In this document: positions 1-7,574 of the stretch, piece by piece
Layout of the letters: each line of letters opens with the position of its first letter
How positions within the stretch are numbered: the stretch's first letter is position 1
Program-made: the position numbers and the translations under genes
The notes under the pieces: generated by a model
Database searches by the model: none
What the model was told of the DNA's origin: nothing
What the model saw: only the letters and a program-made list of their open reading frames with translations
NCBI GenBank assembly: GCA_001798715.1
Contig: MGSF01000009.1
Coordinates: 1-33,672 of the forward strand
Length of the DNA: 33,672 nucleotides
Source of the DNA: Deltaproteobacteria bacterium RIFCSPLOWO2_02_FULL_50_16
GTDB taxonomy: Bacteria; UBA10199; 2-02-FULL-50-16
Direction of reading: 5' to 3'

Positions 1-1163
1 CCGAATAAATTCAACTGGTTGTCCATGTTGCCTTCTTGCACTCTGTAACGACCGCCCTCCAAGGCTTGTAAAATGGGCATTTTCTCGAAAGCGGTCACGC
101 TCAAAATCTGCAAAATTGTGTAGAGGCTCTCCTCGATCTTCAACCGCTTCTTCATGATCGCGACCAGCACGTAAATCGAGACGGCGATCCACACTTGAGT
201 CTTCACGGCGTTCTCGGACGTCCCGAAAAAACGTTTGATGCGAAGGTGCTGTTTGATCCATTTGAAAAAGAGTTCGACCTGCCAGCGGCATTTGTAGAGT
301 TGTGCGATGGTCAGAGGCGGCAACACGAAGTTGTTGGTCAAAAAGGTCAGATCCTTTTCGGTCTTGGAATCGAAGTAACGAATCCGTCGCATCTTGTCCG
401 GATAATCCTTCGCGGAATAGAAGCCGGTCAAAGCGATCGTCTGATCGCATTGGACCCCAGTTGTCTTCTCGATCGGATGAGAATAAAGCCTTCGGAATCC
501 GAAGTTGCTCTTGGAACGGGTCACGAAGAAGGCCAGGCATTGCGCCATCAGATACAGGCGGGTGAAATCCAGATAGCCACGATCCATCACATAGAAGGAC
601 CCGGCCTCCGGAAGAATCTCGTCCAGGATGTTGACGTCGTGGACCTTGCCGTCTGTAATGCTGATGAATGCTGGAATGGAGCCTCGCAGGTCTAAAAGAG
701 TATGAAGCTTGATGGCCGCTTTCGTCTTCCGGAAGTGAGCCCAGGGAAATACGGAGAGGCACAAGTCGATGGTGGTGGAGTCCAAGGCGTAGACGGTCTC
801 CTTGAGTTCGACACCGAAATCGTCGCCGGCGTACAGATCTCTCGCGATCGAGATTAAGACTTGAGCAAAGTCGGCGTGAATCTTCCAGTCGCGTGTCTCG
901 TTGGCGTAAGCGAGGGTGCTCCGGGATACGTCGCTTCGGATCCCCATGTGATAGAGCTTCATCTGTTGGGCTTGAAGACAGGCCTCGATGTCCCGTAAAC
1001 TCTCCCGATAAGTCAGTTGAGCGAAGGCCATCGCAAGAAACTGATCGAGACAGGAAAAACTCTGGACTTTGTGATGACCCTGGTAGCGATCGACGCAACG
1101 ATGAAAATCCTTCAACGGCAGATGTTCCATGACCTGCGCAAAAACGATTTTGCCTGAATGCAT
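1..1163 (-). CDS. IS4-family DDE transposase (C-terminus cut by window edge)
   Basis: It cuts and joins DNA ends for the insertion sequence. The start is ATG at 1163-1161 and the frame stays open for 387 codons to the window edge. It has an N-terminal helical domain of the DUF4372 type (about residues 1-75), then the RNase H-like DDE core: D128 in ALDSTTIDL, D194 in YVMDRGYLDF, and E297 in the YKCRWQVELFF block, the Y-(2)-R-(3)-E signature of IS4 elements. The C-terminal NQLNLF matches the usual last residues of this subgroup, so only a few codons should be missing. No frameshift is seen, so the protein is probably active. Family and fold are confident; the exact IS name is not known. Confidence 0.92.
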   Translation of the reverse strand, partial: MHSGKIVFAQVMEHLPLKDFHRCVDRYQGHHKVQSFSCLDQFLAMAFAQLTYRESLRDIEACLQAQQMKLYHMGIRSDVSRSTLAYANETRDWKIHADFAQVLISIARDLYAGDDFGVELKETVYALDSTTIDLCLSVFPWAHFRKTKAAIKLHTLLDLRGSIPAFISITDGKVHDVNILDEILPEAGSFYVMDRGYLDFTRLYLMAQCLAFFVTRSKSNFGFRRLYSHPIEKTTGVQCDQTIALTGFYSAKDYPDKMRRIRYFDSKTEKDLTFLTNNFVLPPLTIAQLYKCRWQVELFFKWIKQHLRIKRFFGTSENAVKTQVWIAVSIYVLVAIMKKRLKIEESLYTILQILSVTAFEKMPILQALEGGRYRVQEGNMDNQLNLF

Positions 1164-1202
1164 AAGCCACCCCCTCCCGGCAAATACTGCCGGAAAAGTG
1201 GC
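1..1202 (-). mobile_element. IS4-family insertion sequence, 3' end outside the window
   Basis: One DDE transposase gene fills almost the whole element. Upstream of its start lies a perfect hairpin, CCGGCA(5 nt)TGCCGG at 1177-1193, set inside GCCAC/GTGGC arms at 1166-1170 and 1198-1202. I take this as the subterminal or leader part of the element, which may limit translation of transcripts that read in from outside. The outer inverted repeats and the target duplication cannot be defined because the far end lies before position 1; the near end probably falls between 1194 and about 1266, where the alcohol dehydrogenase remnant begins. Confidence 0.75.
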
Positions 1203-1266
1203 CTGGAAGACATTTTGAGTTCAAATCGTTCCCGCTCATTTTTTGAAATAACTCCTTCTGTTTTAA

Positions 1267-1488
1267 GACCTTACTCACAATCCTCTATTCAACAGTTGGA
1301 CAGTAGTGGAAAAGAATATCCATTCAGTCACCGCCAACACGCGGCAGGATGGGCAAGAACTCCTGAAAGAAGCTGTTCAAGCCAGAGTGAAAATACACAC
1401 AACCACTTATGCCTTAGAAGATGCCAATAAGGCCTTACAAGACCTGAAACAAGATCAGATCAATGGGACGGGTGTCTTGATGATATGA
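1267..1488 (+). pseudogene. C-terminal remnant of a zinc-dependent alcohol dehydrogenase
   Basis: The frame is open from just after a TAA at 1264-1266. It reads as the last 70 or so residues of a zinc-type medium-chain alcohol dehydrogenase: the SVTANTRQDG segment and then the YALEDANKALQDLKQDQING block ending in GVLMI, which matches the family's conserved C-terminal PLEEANEAL-L--G---GAAVL pattern. The catalytic and nucleotide-binding domains are absent, and the insertion sequence lies directly upstream, so the gene was probably truncated by that insertion or a linked deletion. A GTG at 1306 could start a 60-residue peptide, but I expect no function. Its stop overlaps the next start (ATGA), which suggests that an intact gene was once cotranscribed with nfi. 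Confidence 0.72.
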
Positions 1489-2159
1489 AAATCCATCGAC
1501 TCCATGACTGGAATTTAAGCTATCAAGAAGCCGTCCAAGTGCAAAAGAAACTCGTTAAAAAACTGAAATTGTCTCCCCTCAAGAAAAAAGCGTACCTCGT
1601 GGCCGGGGCCGACATCTCCTTTTCCAAAAAAGATCCGACACTCTACGCCGGAGTAGTGGTGATGAGGCTCCCGACGCTTGAAATAGTGGAAACAAGTACA
1701 ATCAAAGGCCGGACCTCCTTTCCCTATATCCCAGGACTCCTGGCCTTTCGCGAGATCCCCGTTTTACTCAAGGCCTTCCAAAAATTAAAAAATGTCCCTG
1801 ACGTCATTATGTGTGATGGACAGGGGATCGCCCATCCGCGGGGATTGGGGCTCGCCTCCCATCTCGGATTGATTCTCAAGACACCGACGATCGGCTGCGC
1901 CAAGACGCGCCTCGTCGGGGACTATAAAAAACCGGCACGACGGCAAGGGTCCCAAAAAAGGCTCCTCTATAAAGGAAGGAGGGTCGGATGCGTCTTCAGG
2001 AGCCAAAAAAACGTCAAACCCCTTTTTATCTCGCCCGGACATCTCATCGATTTTTCAGATAGTGTCAAAGTGATCCGACAGTGCATGTCGCACTACCGCC
2101 TCCCGGAACCGACGCGCCGGGCCCACGGGCTGGTCAATGCCTATCGCCAAAGCGGGTGA
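1485..2159 (+). CDS. nfi: Endonuclease V (deoxyinosine 3' endonuclease)
   Basis: It nicks DNA one nucleotide 3' of deoxyinosine and other deaminated bases, which starts alternative excision repair in the cytoplasm. The 224 residues match the family's usual length. Metal-binding and catalytic residues are all visible: D43 in VAGADISF, E90 in LLAFREIP, D111 in CDGQGIAHPR and H117 in the same motif, with the PYIPG strand-separating wedge at 80-84. The start at 1485 overlaps the stop of the truncated alcohol dehydrogenase, and the gap to the acyltransferase is about 115 bases. With the insertion sequence upstream, its original promoter may have been replaced. Product assignment is secure. Confidence 0.96.
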   Translation: MKIHRLHDWNLSYQEAVQVQKKLVKKLKLSPLKKKAYLVAGADISFSKKDPTLYAGVVVMRLPTLEIVETSTIKGRTSFPYIPGLLAFREIPVLLKAFQKLKNVPDVIMCDGQGIAHPRGLGLASHLGLILKTPTIGCAKTRLVGDYKKPARRQGSQKRLLYKGRRVGCVFRSQKNVKPLFISPGHLIDFSDSVKVIRQCMSHYRLPEPTRRAHGLVNAYRQSG

Positions 2160-2273
2160 CGACTCGATTCTAAACCATTAAAATTAAAAGGATTTTCTTG
2201 TGCGCGGCCCAAAAAGGTCATTGCTTTGACCTCCAAAGATTGATAAGGGATATGTTGAAAAATAGTAACGCCT

Positions 2274-3056
2274 ATGCCCAAAAAACACCTCCTTTTTAAT
2301 CCCTATCGCCCCGGCGATGAAAACGAGACCTACTGGTTTGATGCCCGATTGGTCCGTTTTCTTTTTCGAACCCTTTATTTTTGGGAAAGGTATTTTCGCT
2401 ATGAGGTCATCGGCCTTGAAAACATCCCCAAAAAGGGCGGTGTCCTCCTGGCCATGAATCACGGTTTTTTCTTTGTCGACATCCCTTTGTTGGGCAAAAA
2501 GATATTTTCCCGAAGGGGACGACGTCTCCACACCGTGGCCGAACACCTCTCCTGGAAACTCCCCATCCTCCGTGAATTGATGCTCAATATCGGCGTCGTG
2601 GATGGCACCCCCAAGAATGCCCTGAGGATTTTAAAATCCGGTCATGCGATGATCGTCTGTCCCGGAGGCGCGAAAGAAGCCGTGCGTTCCTTCAGAAAGA
2701 AATACACACTCATGTGGGAAGATCATTATGGCTTTGTCAAGGTCGCCATCGCCGCCCAAGTCCCCATCATCCCCTGCATCTCTATCGGCATTGATGATGT
2801 CTATGTCATGCTCATCAACGGTTATCACCGCTGGAGAGAAACATTTGTTCCCCTCCCCGTATTCTTCGGGCTGGGTCTTTTTCCCCTCCCCGTAAAACTG
2901 AGACACTATATTGGAAGGCCCGTCACCCACACCTACAAACCTTCGCAACACAAAGACATGCGATGTGTGATGGATCTTCATCGTCGCGTCCTCGAGGAGG
3001 CCGAGAGGATCAAAAAAGAAGGGTTGCAAAAAAGAAGACTCGGGGGATTTCTATGA
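2274..3056 (+). CDS. Lysophospholipid/diacylglycerol-type acyltransferase (LPLAT superfamily)
   Basis: It probably moves an acyl chain from acyl-CoA or acyl-ACP to a glycerol- or alcohol-based lipid at the inner membrane. At 260 residues it shows the PlsC-like motifs in order: LLAMNHGFFFVD with N62, H63 and D69 (five residues between His and Asp rather than the common four), VVDGTPKNAL, then CPGGAKEAV, where plsC proteins carry FPEG, and PIIPCISIG near residue 160. The 'PGG-REA' form and the spacing fit the MGAT-like branch better than classical 1-acylglycerol-3-phosphate acyltransferases. The C-terminus is basic. The stop overlaps the next start (ATGA), so it is coupled to the quinone oxidoreductase. 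The substrate cannot be told from sequence. Confidence 0.85.
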   Translation: MPKKHLLFNPYRPGDENETYWFDARLVRFLFRTLYFWERYFRYEVIGLENIPKKGGVLLAMNHGFFFVDIPLLGKKIFSRRGRRLHTVAEHLSWKLPILRELMLNIGVVDGTPKNALRILKSGHAMIVCPGGAKEAVRSFRKKYTLMWEDHYGFVKVAIAAQVPIIPCISIGIDDVYVMLINGYHRWRETFVPLPVFFGLGLFPLPVKLRHYIGRPVTHTYKPSQHKDMRCVMDLHRRVLEEAERIKKEGLQKRRLGGFL

Positions 3057-4000
3057 AGGCGATTACCCTTGATCGATTTGGAGGCCGTGATGTCCTCAAA
3101 CTCACAAATCAGCCCCTGCCCGAAATCGGTCCTCAAGATATCCTCATTCATGTAAAGGCCGCGGGCGTTAATCCCGTCGATTGGAAGATCCGTGAGGGAC
3201 TCCTTCAAGGACGCCTGCCCCATCAGTTTCCCATTATCCTGGGTTGGGAGGCCTCTGGGGTCGTAAAAAAGGTCGGAGAAAAAGTCACCCGCTTCAAGAT
3301 GGGGGACCCCGTCATGAGTTACACCCGTAAAGATGTAATTCAGGGGGGGGCCTATGCTGAATATGTGAGCGTCCCCGAAAAAAATGCCGCCAAAAAACCC
3401 GAGAATCTCTCCTTTGAGGAGGCCGCCGCCCTGCCCCTGGCCGGCCTGACGGCCTACCAATCCCTTTTCGACGCCTTAAAACTAAAATCCGGGGAAACAA
3501 TCCTCATTCATGCAGGCGCCGGGGGTGTTGGAGGCTTTGCTATCCAATTGGCCAAAAATACAGGGGCCCATATCATCACGACGGCAAGCTCTTATAATCA
3601 TGAGTACGTCCGATCGCTGGGGGCCGAAGTGGTGATTGATTACAATAAAGAAAATTTTGCCGAAATCATCGATCAAAAATTTCCAAACGGTCTTGACACC
3701 GTCTACGATACCTACGGGGAACCCGTTCAGGATAAAAGCATCAGCATTTTGAAAAAAGGGGGGCGCTTTTGCTCCATCCTGGAGATCCCCAACGCCGACA
3801 TCTACAAAAACCAGGGGTATAAAATTTCCTATGTCTTTGTCTCTCCCAATGCCGTCCAACTGGAAGAATTAGGCGAGCTCGCCTGCAAGGGAAGACTCAA
3901 AATAACCATCACCCACATCTTCCCCCTGGAAGAGGCCAAAAGGGCCCACGAGCAGAGTGAGACGGGTCACACGAGGGGCAAAATCATCCTGACCTTATAA
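3053..4000 (+). CDS. Zinc-free NADP-dependent quinone oxidoreductase / MDR-family reductase
   Basis: This 315-residue medium-chain reductase would use NAD(P)H to reduce quinones, enals or similar carbonyl compounds in the cytoplasm. The N-terminal GroES-like domain carries AAGVNPVDWKIREG (37-49) and GWEASGVVKKVG (64-75); the zinc-ligand cysteines of true alcohol dehydrogenases are missing. The Rossmann motif HAGAGGVGG lies at 153-161, and the C-terminus ends in the family's ARGKIILTL-like strand. The start ATG at 3053 overlaps the acyltransferase stop and gives a standard N-terminus (MKAITLDRFGG); a longer upstream extension in the same frame would lie inside the previous gene and is not supported. 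The physiological substrate is unknown. Confidence 0.88.
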   Translation: MKAITLDRFGGRDVLKLTNQPLPEIGPQDILIHVKAAGVNPVDWKIREGLLQGRLPHQFPIILGWEASGVVKKVGEKVTRFKMGDPVMSYTRKDVIQGGAYAEYVSVPEKNAAKKPENLSFEEAAALPLAGLTAYQSLFDALKLKSGETILIHAGAGGVGGFAIQLAKNTGAHIITTASSYNHEYVRSLGAEVVIDYNKENFAEIIDQKFPNGLDTVYDTYGEPVQDKSISILKKGGRFCSILEIPNADIYKNQGYKISYVFVSPNAVQLEELGELACKGRLKITITHIFPLEEAKRAHEQSETGHTRGKIILTL

Positions 4001-4011
4001 CACACAAGGAA

Positions 4012-4758
4012 CTATTCAACGTCTGTCCGGCCTCCATAGCAAAACTCAATCTCGCAGGAGCGATCCCCCCCACAAGAATCGAGACACTCACCAAAATCAA
4101 GGGTTTCGTCCAAGACCTCTTCTAGTTCCCTGTCACTGAGCTCCCGTTCCCTCTCTCCCCGACTGGGACGACGGTTGTCATCATCCCGAACGGCCTCAGG
4201 GACTTCTGGAGGGGCCCCCGTCTCTGGATCTGCTCCCCCGACAAAGTCAGAGACCATGAAGGCCACTCCAAAAATCCCACCGATTCGTACCTCGTAAACT
4301 TCCTGTCGATAATAAACCGTTATGGGAGAGGCGTTGTGAACCAACTCCCAAAAAGATCCCGTCGGGGCATTGAGGAGGACCTCTTGCCGTAAAACCTCAT
4401 TGGGAACATTTTTTAATCCAGGGGAGGCCTTTGAGGAGACCATGACTTGGGCCCCTGAGGCATTTGAGAGAAGCCCCCAGTATGGAGGAGGCACATTGGC
4501 CTTTAAGACGGCACGAACTTCGTCAAATCTTGCCGGATAGGCCTTCAATAAATTTAAGATCCCTGCTGCACGAAAGGGGTTCACCTGGGTCAAGTGACAG
4601 GCGAGGGAGGCATCAAAACCCGGTTGCGGGACATTTCCCTCGTCAAAGACAAAGTAACGCACCGCCACGGAATCGGCCTCATTCAAGAACTCTACCACGT
4701 GGGGATCGAGCGAGCCACATTGAGAAACATCTCCCCCCACCAAAAGGGGTCCACCCAT
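4012..4758 (-). CDS. Hypothetical protein with charged, cysteine-containing tail
   Basis: I do not recognise this family. The product is about 248 residues from the ATG at 4758. A longer frame begins at 4830, but a TATACT box on this strand (4797-4792) lies between the two starts, which favours the shorter form, and a purine-rich stretch precedes 4758. The first 170 residues look globular and soluble. The rest has a low-complexity charged stretch (DDDNRRPSRGERERELSDRE) and a short tail with four cysteines in a C-x3-C-x5-C-x4-C pattern, suitable for disulfides or a metal. No clear signal peptide or membrane helix is seen. It is convergent with the quinone oxidoreductase (11 bases apart) and divergent from the FAD enzyme. 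Confidence 0.6.
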   Translation of the reverse strand: MGGPLLVGGDVSQCGSLDPHVVEFLNEADSVAVRYFVFDEGNVPQPGFDASLACHLTQVNPFRAAGILNLLKAYPARFDEVRAVLKANVPPPYWGLLSNASGAQVMVSSKASPGLKNVPNEVLRQEVLLNAPTGSFWELVHNASPITVYYRQEVYEVRIGGIFGVAFMVSDFVGGADPETGAPPEVPEAVRDDDNRRPSRGERERELSDRELEEVLDETLDFGECLDSCGGDRSCEIEFCYGGRTDVE

Positions 4759-4791
4759 AAGTCGTACCTGCCTTACCCCTATTATCGGCCC

Positions 4792-4797
4792 AGTATA
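4792..4797 (-). promoter_or_regulatory. Possible -10 box for the Cys-tailed hypothetical gene
   Basis: TATACT on the minus strand lies about 34 bases upstream of the ATG at 4758. No good -35 box is visible at standard spacing. It is useful mainly because it argues against the longer start at 4830. Confidence 0.3.
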
Positions 4798-4914
4798 ACA
4801 TTTGTTGCGCCATTTTTGTTTTATAACCAACTGATTCTACTGCTGATTTTTCACTTTTACATTCTGCATTTTTTCATTGGTCCCTTGAAGTCCCCTATGT
4901 TACACGCTTCCACT

Positions 4915-6504
4915 ATGAGCTATCACACCTATCGTCCCGAGAGGGTCCCTCAAAGACTGGACGCCATCGTGATCGGTTCCGGGATCGGGGGACTTGCCGT
5001 CGCCGCGTGTCTCGCCAAGGCTGGAAAGGCCGTCCTCGTCCTCGAAAGACATTATGTGGCCGGTGGTTTTACCCACACCTTTAAGCGCCGCGAGTATGAA
5101 TGGGATGTCGGCGTCCATTACATCGGTGAGGTCCACTCCCAAAAATCCGTCATGCGCCGGGCCCTGGACTATATCTCGGACAATGCCCTCAAGTGGGCCC
5201 CGATGTCGGAGGTCTATGACAAGATCTTTTTTGGCGATGAAAGTTATGAGTTTGTGGCGGGTGTCGACAATTTTAAGACCCTGTTAAAAGACCGCTTTCC
5301 CCAAGAAGCGAGGGCCATCGACACCTATATAGACCTTGTCCATCAACTGGCACGATCGGCCCAGGGCTTTTTTATGGAAAAGGCCCTCCCTCCCCTTGTG
5401 GCCAAAATCGCCTCTCCCTTTTTGACCTCTAAATTTATGAAATTGGCCCGTCAAACAACCTGGGAAGTCCTCTCCTCCTTGACACAAGACAAAAAATTGA
5501 TCGGCGTCCTCACCGCCCAATGGGGGGACTATGGACTGCCACCCCGGCAATCTAGTTTTGCCATCCATGCCATGGTCGCCAAGCATTACTTTGACGGCGG
5601 GGCCTATCCCGTCGGGGGATCCTCAAGTTTTGTAAAAACAATTGCCCCCGTGATTGAGAAGGCAGGGGGCAAGGTCCTGGTCAAGGCCGAGGTCGAAAAG
5701 GTCCTGGTCCGCCAAGGAAGGGTCGTTGGCGTCCGCCTTGCGAATGGCGATGAAATCCTGGCCCCGATCGTCATCAGCGATGCGGGGGTGGTCAATACCT
5801 ATCAAAGACTCCTTCCTTCTCACCTTGTGACCGAGTTTAAACTCGGCGAAAAATTAAACAGGATTCCCGCCTCAGAATCCCATATTTGTCTCTATATGGG
5901 TCTCAAGCACACTGCGCAAGAGTTGGGGTTGGGACAATCAAACTACTGGATCTATCCTGATTATGATCATGACATAAACCTGGAACGCTTTCGAAAAGAC
6001 CCTATGGCCCCTCTCCCCGTTACCTATATTTCCTTTCCCTCCGCCAAAGATCCGACATGGCAGGAACATCACCCCAAAACGGCCACCCTAGAGGCCATTG
6101 GTGTGGCCCCTTACCAATGGTTTGAGCGCTGGGGAGAGACGGAATGGCAAAAGCGAGGGGATGATTACAAGAATTTTAAGGAAAGACTCTCGCATCGCCT
6201 TTTAGAGAATGTTTATCGCTACGTCCCTCAGGTGAAGGATAAAATTGACTATCATGAGCTCTCCACACCGCTGACAACAGAACATTTTTCAAACTATCAC
6301 CGCGGTGAGATCTATGGACTCGAACACAGCCCGGAACGTTTCCGCCAGCGCTGGCTCAGGCCTCACACCCCCATCAAAAATCTCTTCCTCACAGGACAAG
6401 ACATTGTCACGGCGGGGATCGGCGGGGCCCTTTTCGGAGGTATCCTGACGGCCGCAACCGTTCTTAAAAGGAATGTGATGTCCGATATTATGAGGCATAT
6501 CTAG
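4915..6504 (+). CDS. FAD-dependent carotenoid/retinol saturase-like oxidoreductase (CrtI/RetSat family)
   Basis: A 529-residue flavoprotein of the phytoene desaturase/all-trans-retinol 13,14-reductase group, which adds or removes hydrogen at conjugated double bonds of isoprenoid-like substrates, usually at the membrane. The dinucleotide motif GSGIGG is at residues 21-26, followed by the LVLERHYVAGGFTHTF FAD-binding stretch and the DVGVHYIGE segment typical of RetSat-like proteins. Near the C-terminus LFLTGQDIVTAGIGGALFGG is the conserved second FAD-contact block. A possible alternative start is ATG 4897. The frame is open back to 4594, but that part overlaps the opposite gene and lacks family similarity. 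No carotenoid genes are nearby, so the substrate is open; a lipid or terpenoid saturase is as likely as a carotenoid enzyme. Confidence 0.87.
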   Translation: MSYHTYRPERVPQRLDAIVIGSGIGGLAVAACLAKAGKAVLVLERHYVAGGFTHTFKRREYEWDVGVHYIGEVHSQKSVMRRALDYISDNALKWAPMSEVYDKIFFGDESYEFVAGVDNFKTLLKDRFPQEARAIDTYIDLVHQLARSAQGFFMEKALPPLVAKIASPFLTSKFMKLARQTTWEVLSSLTQDKKLIGVLTAQWGDYGLPPRQSSFAIHAMVAKHYFDGGAYPVGGSSSFVKTIAPVIEKAGGKVLVKAEVEKVLVRQGRVVGVRLANGDEILAPIVISDAGVVNTYQRLLPSHLVTEFKLGEKLNRIPASESHICLYMGLKHTAQELGLGQSNYWIYPDYDHDINLERFRKDPMAPLPVTYISFPSAKDPTWQEHHPKTATLEAIGVAPYQWFERWGETEWQKRGDDYKNFKERLSHRLLENVYRYVPQVKDKIDYHELSTPLTTEHFSNYHRGEIYGLEHSPERFRQRWLRPHTPIKNLFLTGQDIVTAGIGGALFGGILTAATVLKRNVMSDIMRHI

Positions 6505-6523
6505 TCGTCCCTGATCACCTTCC

Positions 6524-6937
6524 TCAATCTGACTTTTTTTGTGGATTTTTTCGCATCGTGAGGGCCGCATCCCCCCCCGCTGTCCGGTGGAGCTCCATAT
6601 CATAATATTGACCGAAATTGCGCTCCAGGGCCTCAAAAAACTCTTGAGGGGGTTGAGAGATCTCAACCCTATATTCTCCCATCCCAAAGGATTCTTTTTC
6701 AGGAACGATCATCGCCACATGGGGCAGGACCTCAATCAGGTTTTTGATCTGACGCCAGTCGTGATAATACCCTACATTGAGGACCGTCAAATAGAGCGGT
6801 TGGGTCTCTTCAAGGGGTTTTGTTTTTTCAACGGATTCGGCCTCCTCAGAGATTTGATTCTCCTCGGAGGACAAGGGAAGCGCCGCAGAACAAAGAAGAG
6901 CCACAGCCACAACAATCCTAAAGACTATTTGAGACAT
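6524..6937 (-). CDS. Secreted hypothetical protein
   Basis: A 137-residue protein that I cannot place in a family. It begins with a plausible Sec signal peptide (MSQIVFRIVVAVALLCSAAL, cleavage probably near residue 24), followed by an acidic linker rich in Glu (about 25-45) and a small mixed alpha/beta domain (about 47-125) with a YLTVLNVGYYHDWRQIKNLI segment. The end is basic (KNPQKKSD). Its start lies inside the 3' end of the Sm-like gene (13-base overlap), so the two are translationally coupled. It is convergent with the FAD enzyme. A periplasmic location is likely; its role is unknown. Confidence 0.6.
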   Translation of the reverse strand: MSQIVFRIVVAVALLCSAALPLSSEENQISEEAESVEKTKPLEETQPLYLTVLNVGYYHDWRQIKNLIEVLPHVAMIVPEKESFGMGEYRVEISQPPQEFFEALERNFGQYYDMELHRTAGGDAALTMRKNPQKKSD

Positions 6938-7122
6938 CGAACGGACTCTATCCTTTCAATGGGAAGAACGATCTCATCGGTCTCATCTTTCAGGGTAATC
7001 GAGAGGTTGTGATTGATACTTTTGAGGCGCCCCTTATAAACGGTGTCAAAGGCATGAATTTCAACCTCTTTTTTCAGGTACTTGTGTAAAATCTGGCTGA
7101 TATCATCGGCGTCTTCACTCAT
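6925..7122 (-). CDS. Small Sm/Hfq-like beta-barrel protein (tentative)
   Basis: A 65-residue protein. A short N-terminal helix (DDISQILHKYLKKEV) leads into a strand-rich part: EVEIHAFDTVYKGRLKSI, then NLSITLKDE, then EIVLPIERIESVRCL. The helix-plus-five-strand order, the small size and the 'YKGRL-SI' turn resemble an Sm fold as in LSm and Hfq, which bind RNA as ring oligomers, but the Hfq signature (KH motif) is absent. It could equally be another small beta-barrel adaptor. It overlaps the secreted protein gene downstream and is divergent from the complex I-like operon, from which it is separated by 90 bases that may hold shared control sites. Confidence 0.55.
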   Translation of the reverse strand: MSEDADDISQILHKYLKKEVEIHAFDTVYKGRLKSINHNLSITLKDETDEIVLPIERIESVRCLK

Positions 7123-7135
7123 AGGAAGGTGCGAA

Positions 7136-7162
7136 GCTATAAAAGCCTCATTTCCCTGTCAA
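7136..7162 (-). promoter_or_regulatory. Candidate sigma-70 promoter for the Sm-like gene pair
   Basis: On the minus strand a perfect TTGACA (7162-7157) is followed after 15 bases by TATAGC (7141-7136). The start of translation (7122) would be only about 7 bases beyond the expected transcription start, and no Shine-Dalgarno sequence is seen before it, so the mRNA could be nearly leaderless. The short spacer lowers confidence. Confidence 0.4.
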
Positions 7163-7173
7163 GAGATATTGGG

Positions 7174-7188
7174 TTGTCGAAATGACAA
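7174..7188. promoter_or_regulatory. Small inverted repeat in the divergent intergenic region
   Basis: TTGTC(gaaat)GACAA, with AT-rich partly matching flanks, lies between the minus-strand Sm-like gene and the first nuo-like gene. It could be an operator for a dimeric regulator that controls the start of the long plus-strand operon. There is no independent support. Confidence 0.25.
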
Positions 7189-7212
7189 TATTTGTTTAAA
7201 CTCCCCGCCGAC

Positions 7213-7569
7213 ATGTCCGATCTCAGCCTTATTATCATTTTTCTGATAATCTCCTTGAGTGTCCTGGCCCTACTCAATGGGTTCTCACGTCGCTTAAGCC
7301 CCCCTCCCGTCGAATCCCCCCCCTTTTCTCCGCATGGAGAGGGTGATTTTACACTCAGTGAGAAGGTCACCCCCTTAAATGATCACCTCATGACCTCCGC
7401 CATCACTGCCTTTATCTTCCTGTCGTTTATCCTCCTCCTGCTCCCCCTGGCCATAATCTTTCATTATAAGGTTGTCGAAGGCTATGGGCTCCAACTCCTT
7501 GTCGTCATGCTCCCCCTCTTCGCATTCATGGGACTCATCTTGCTCTTTATCGGAAAAAAAGGGAAATAA
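7213..7569 (+). CDS. Degenerate NuoA-like membrane subunit (ghost complex I)
   Basis: A 118-residue protein with three predicted membrane helices, in the nuoA position of the first gene set. Aligned with the intact NuoA at 16967, the second and third helices match without gaps, but the acidic pair in FDVEVAFLFPW (D71, E73) is L70 and F72 here, and the loop signature YECGIDP (Cys and Asp near the quinone site) is replaced by a Pro/Ser-rich stretch. These acids belong to the E-channel linking quinone chemistry to the pumps, so that role is probably lost. I chose ATG 7213 over an in-frame TTG at 7192. The identity rests on gene order, length, topology and the second-helix match. Confidence 0.72.
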   Translation: MSDLSLIIIFLIISLSVLALLNGFSRRLSPPPVESPPFSPHGEGDFTLSEKVTPLNDHLMTSAITAFIFLSFILLLLPLAIIFHYKVVEGYGLQLLVVMLPLFAFMGLILLFIGKKGK

Positions 7570-7574
7570 ACTCA

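Noticed and set aside
195-1430. Plus-strand open frames of 60-166 codons at the start of the window
   Set aside because: They lie opposite the continuous 387-codon transposase frame, or (1158-1430) opposite the leader hairpin and in the wrong frame of the dehydrogenase remnant; none shows family features.
4594-4914. A 107-codon N-terminal extension of the FAD enzyme
   Set aside because: It overlaps the opposite gene and its putative promoter, has no similarity to the family, and the dinucleotide motif sits at the normal distance from ATG 4915.
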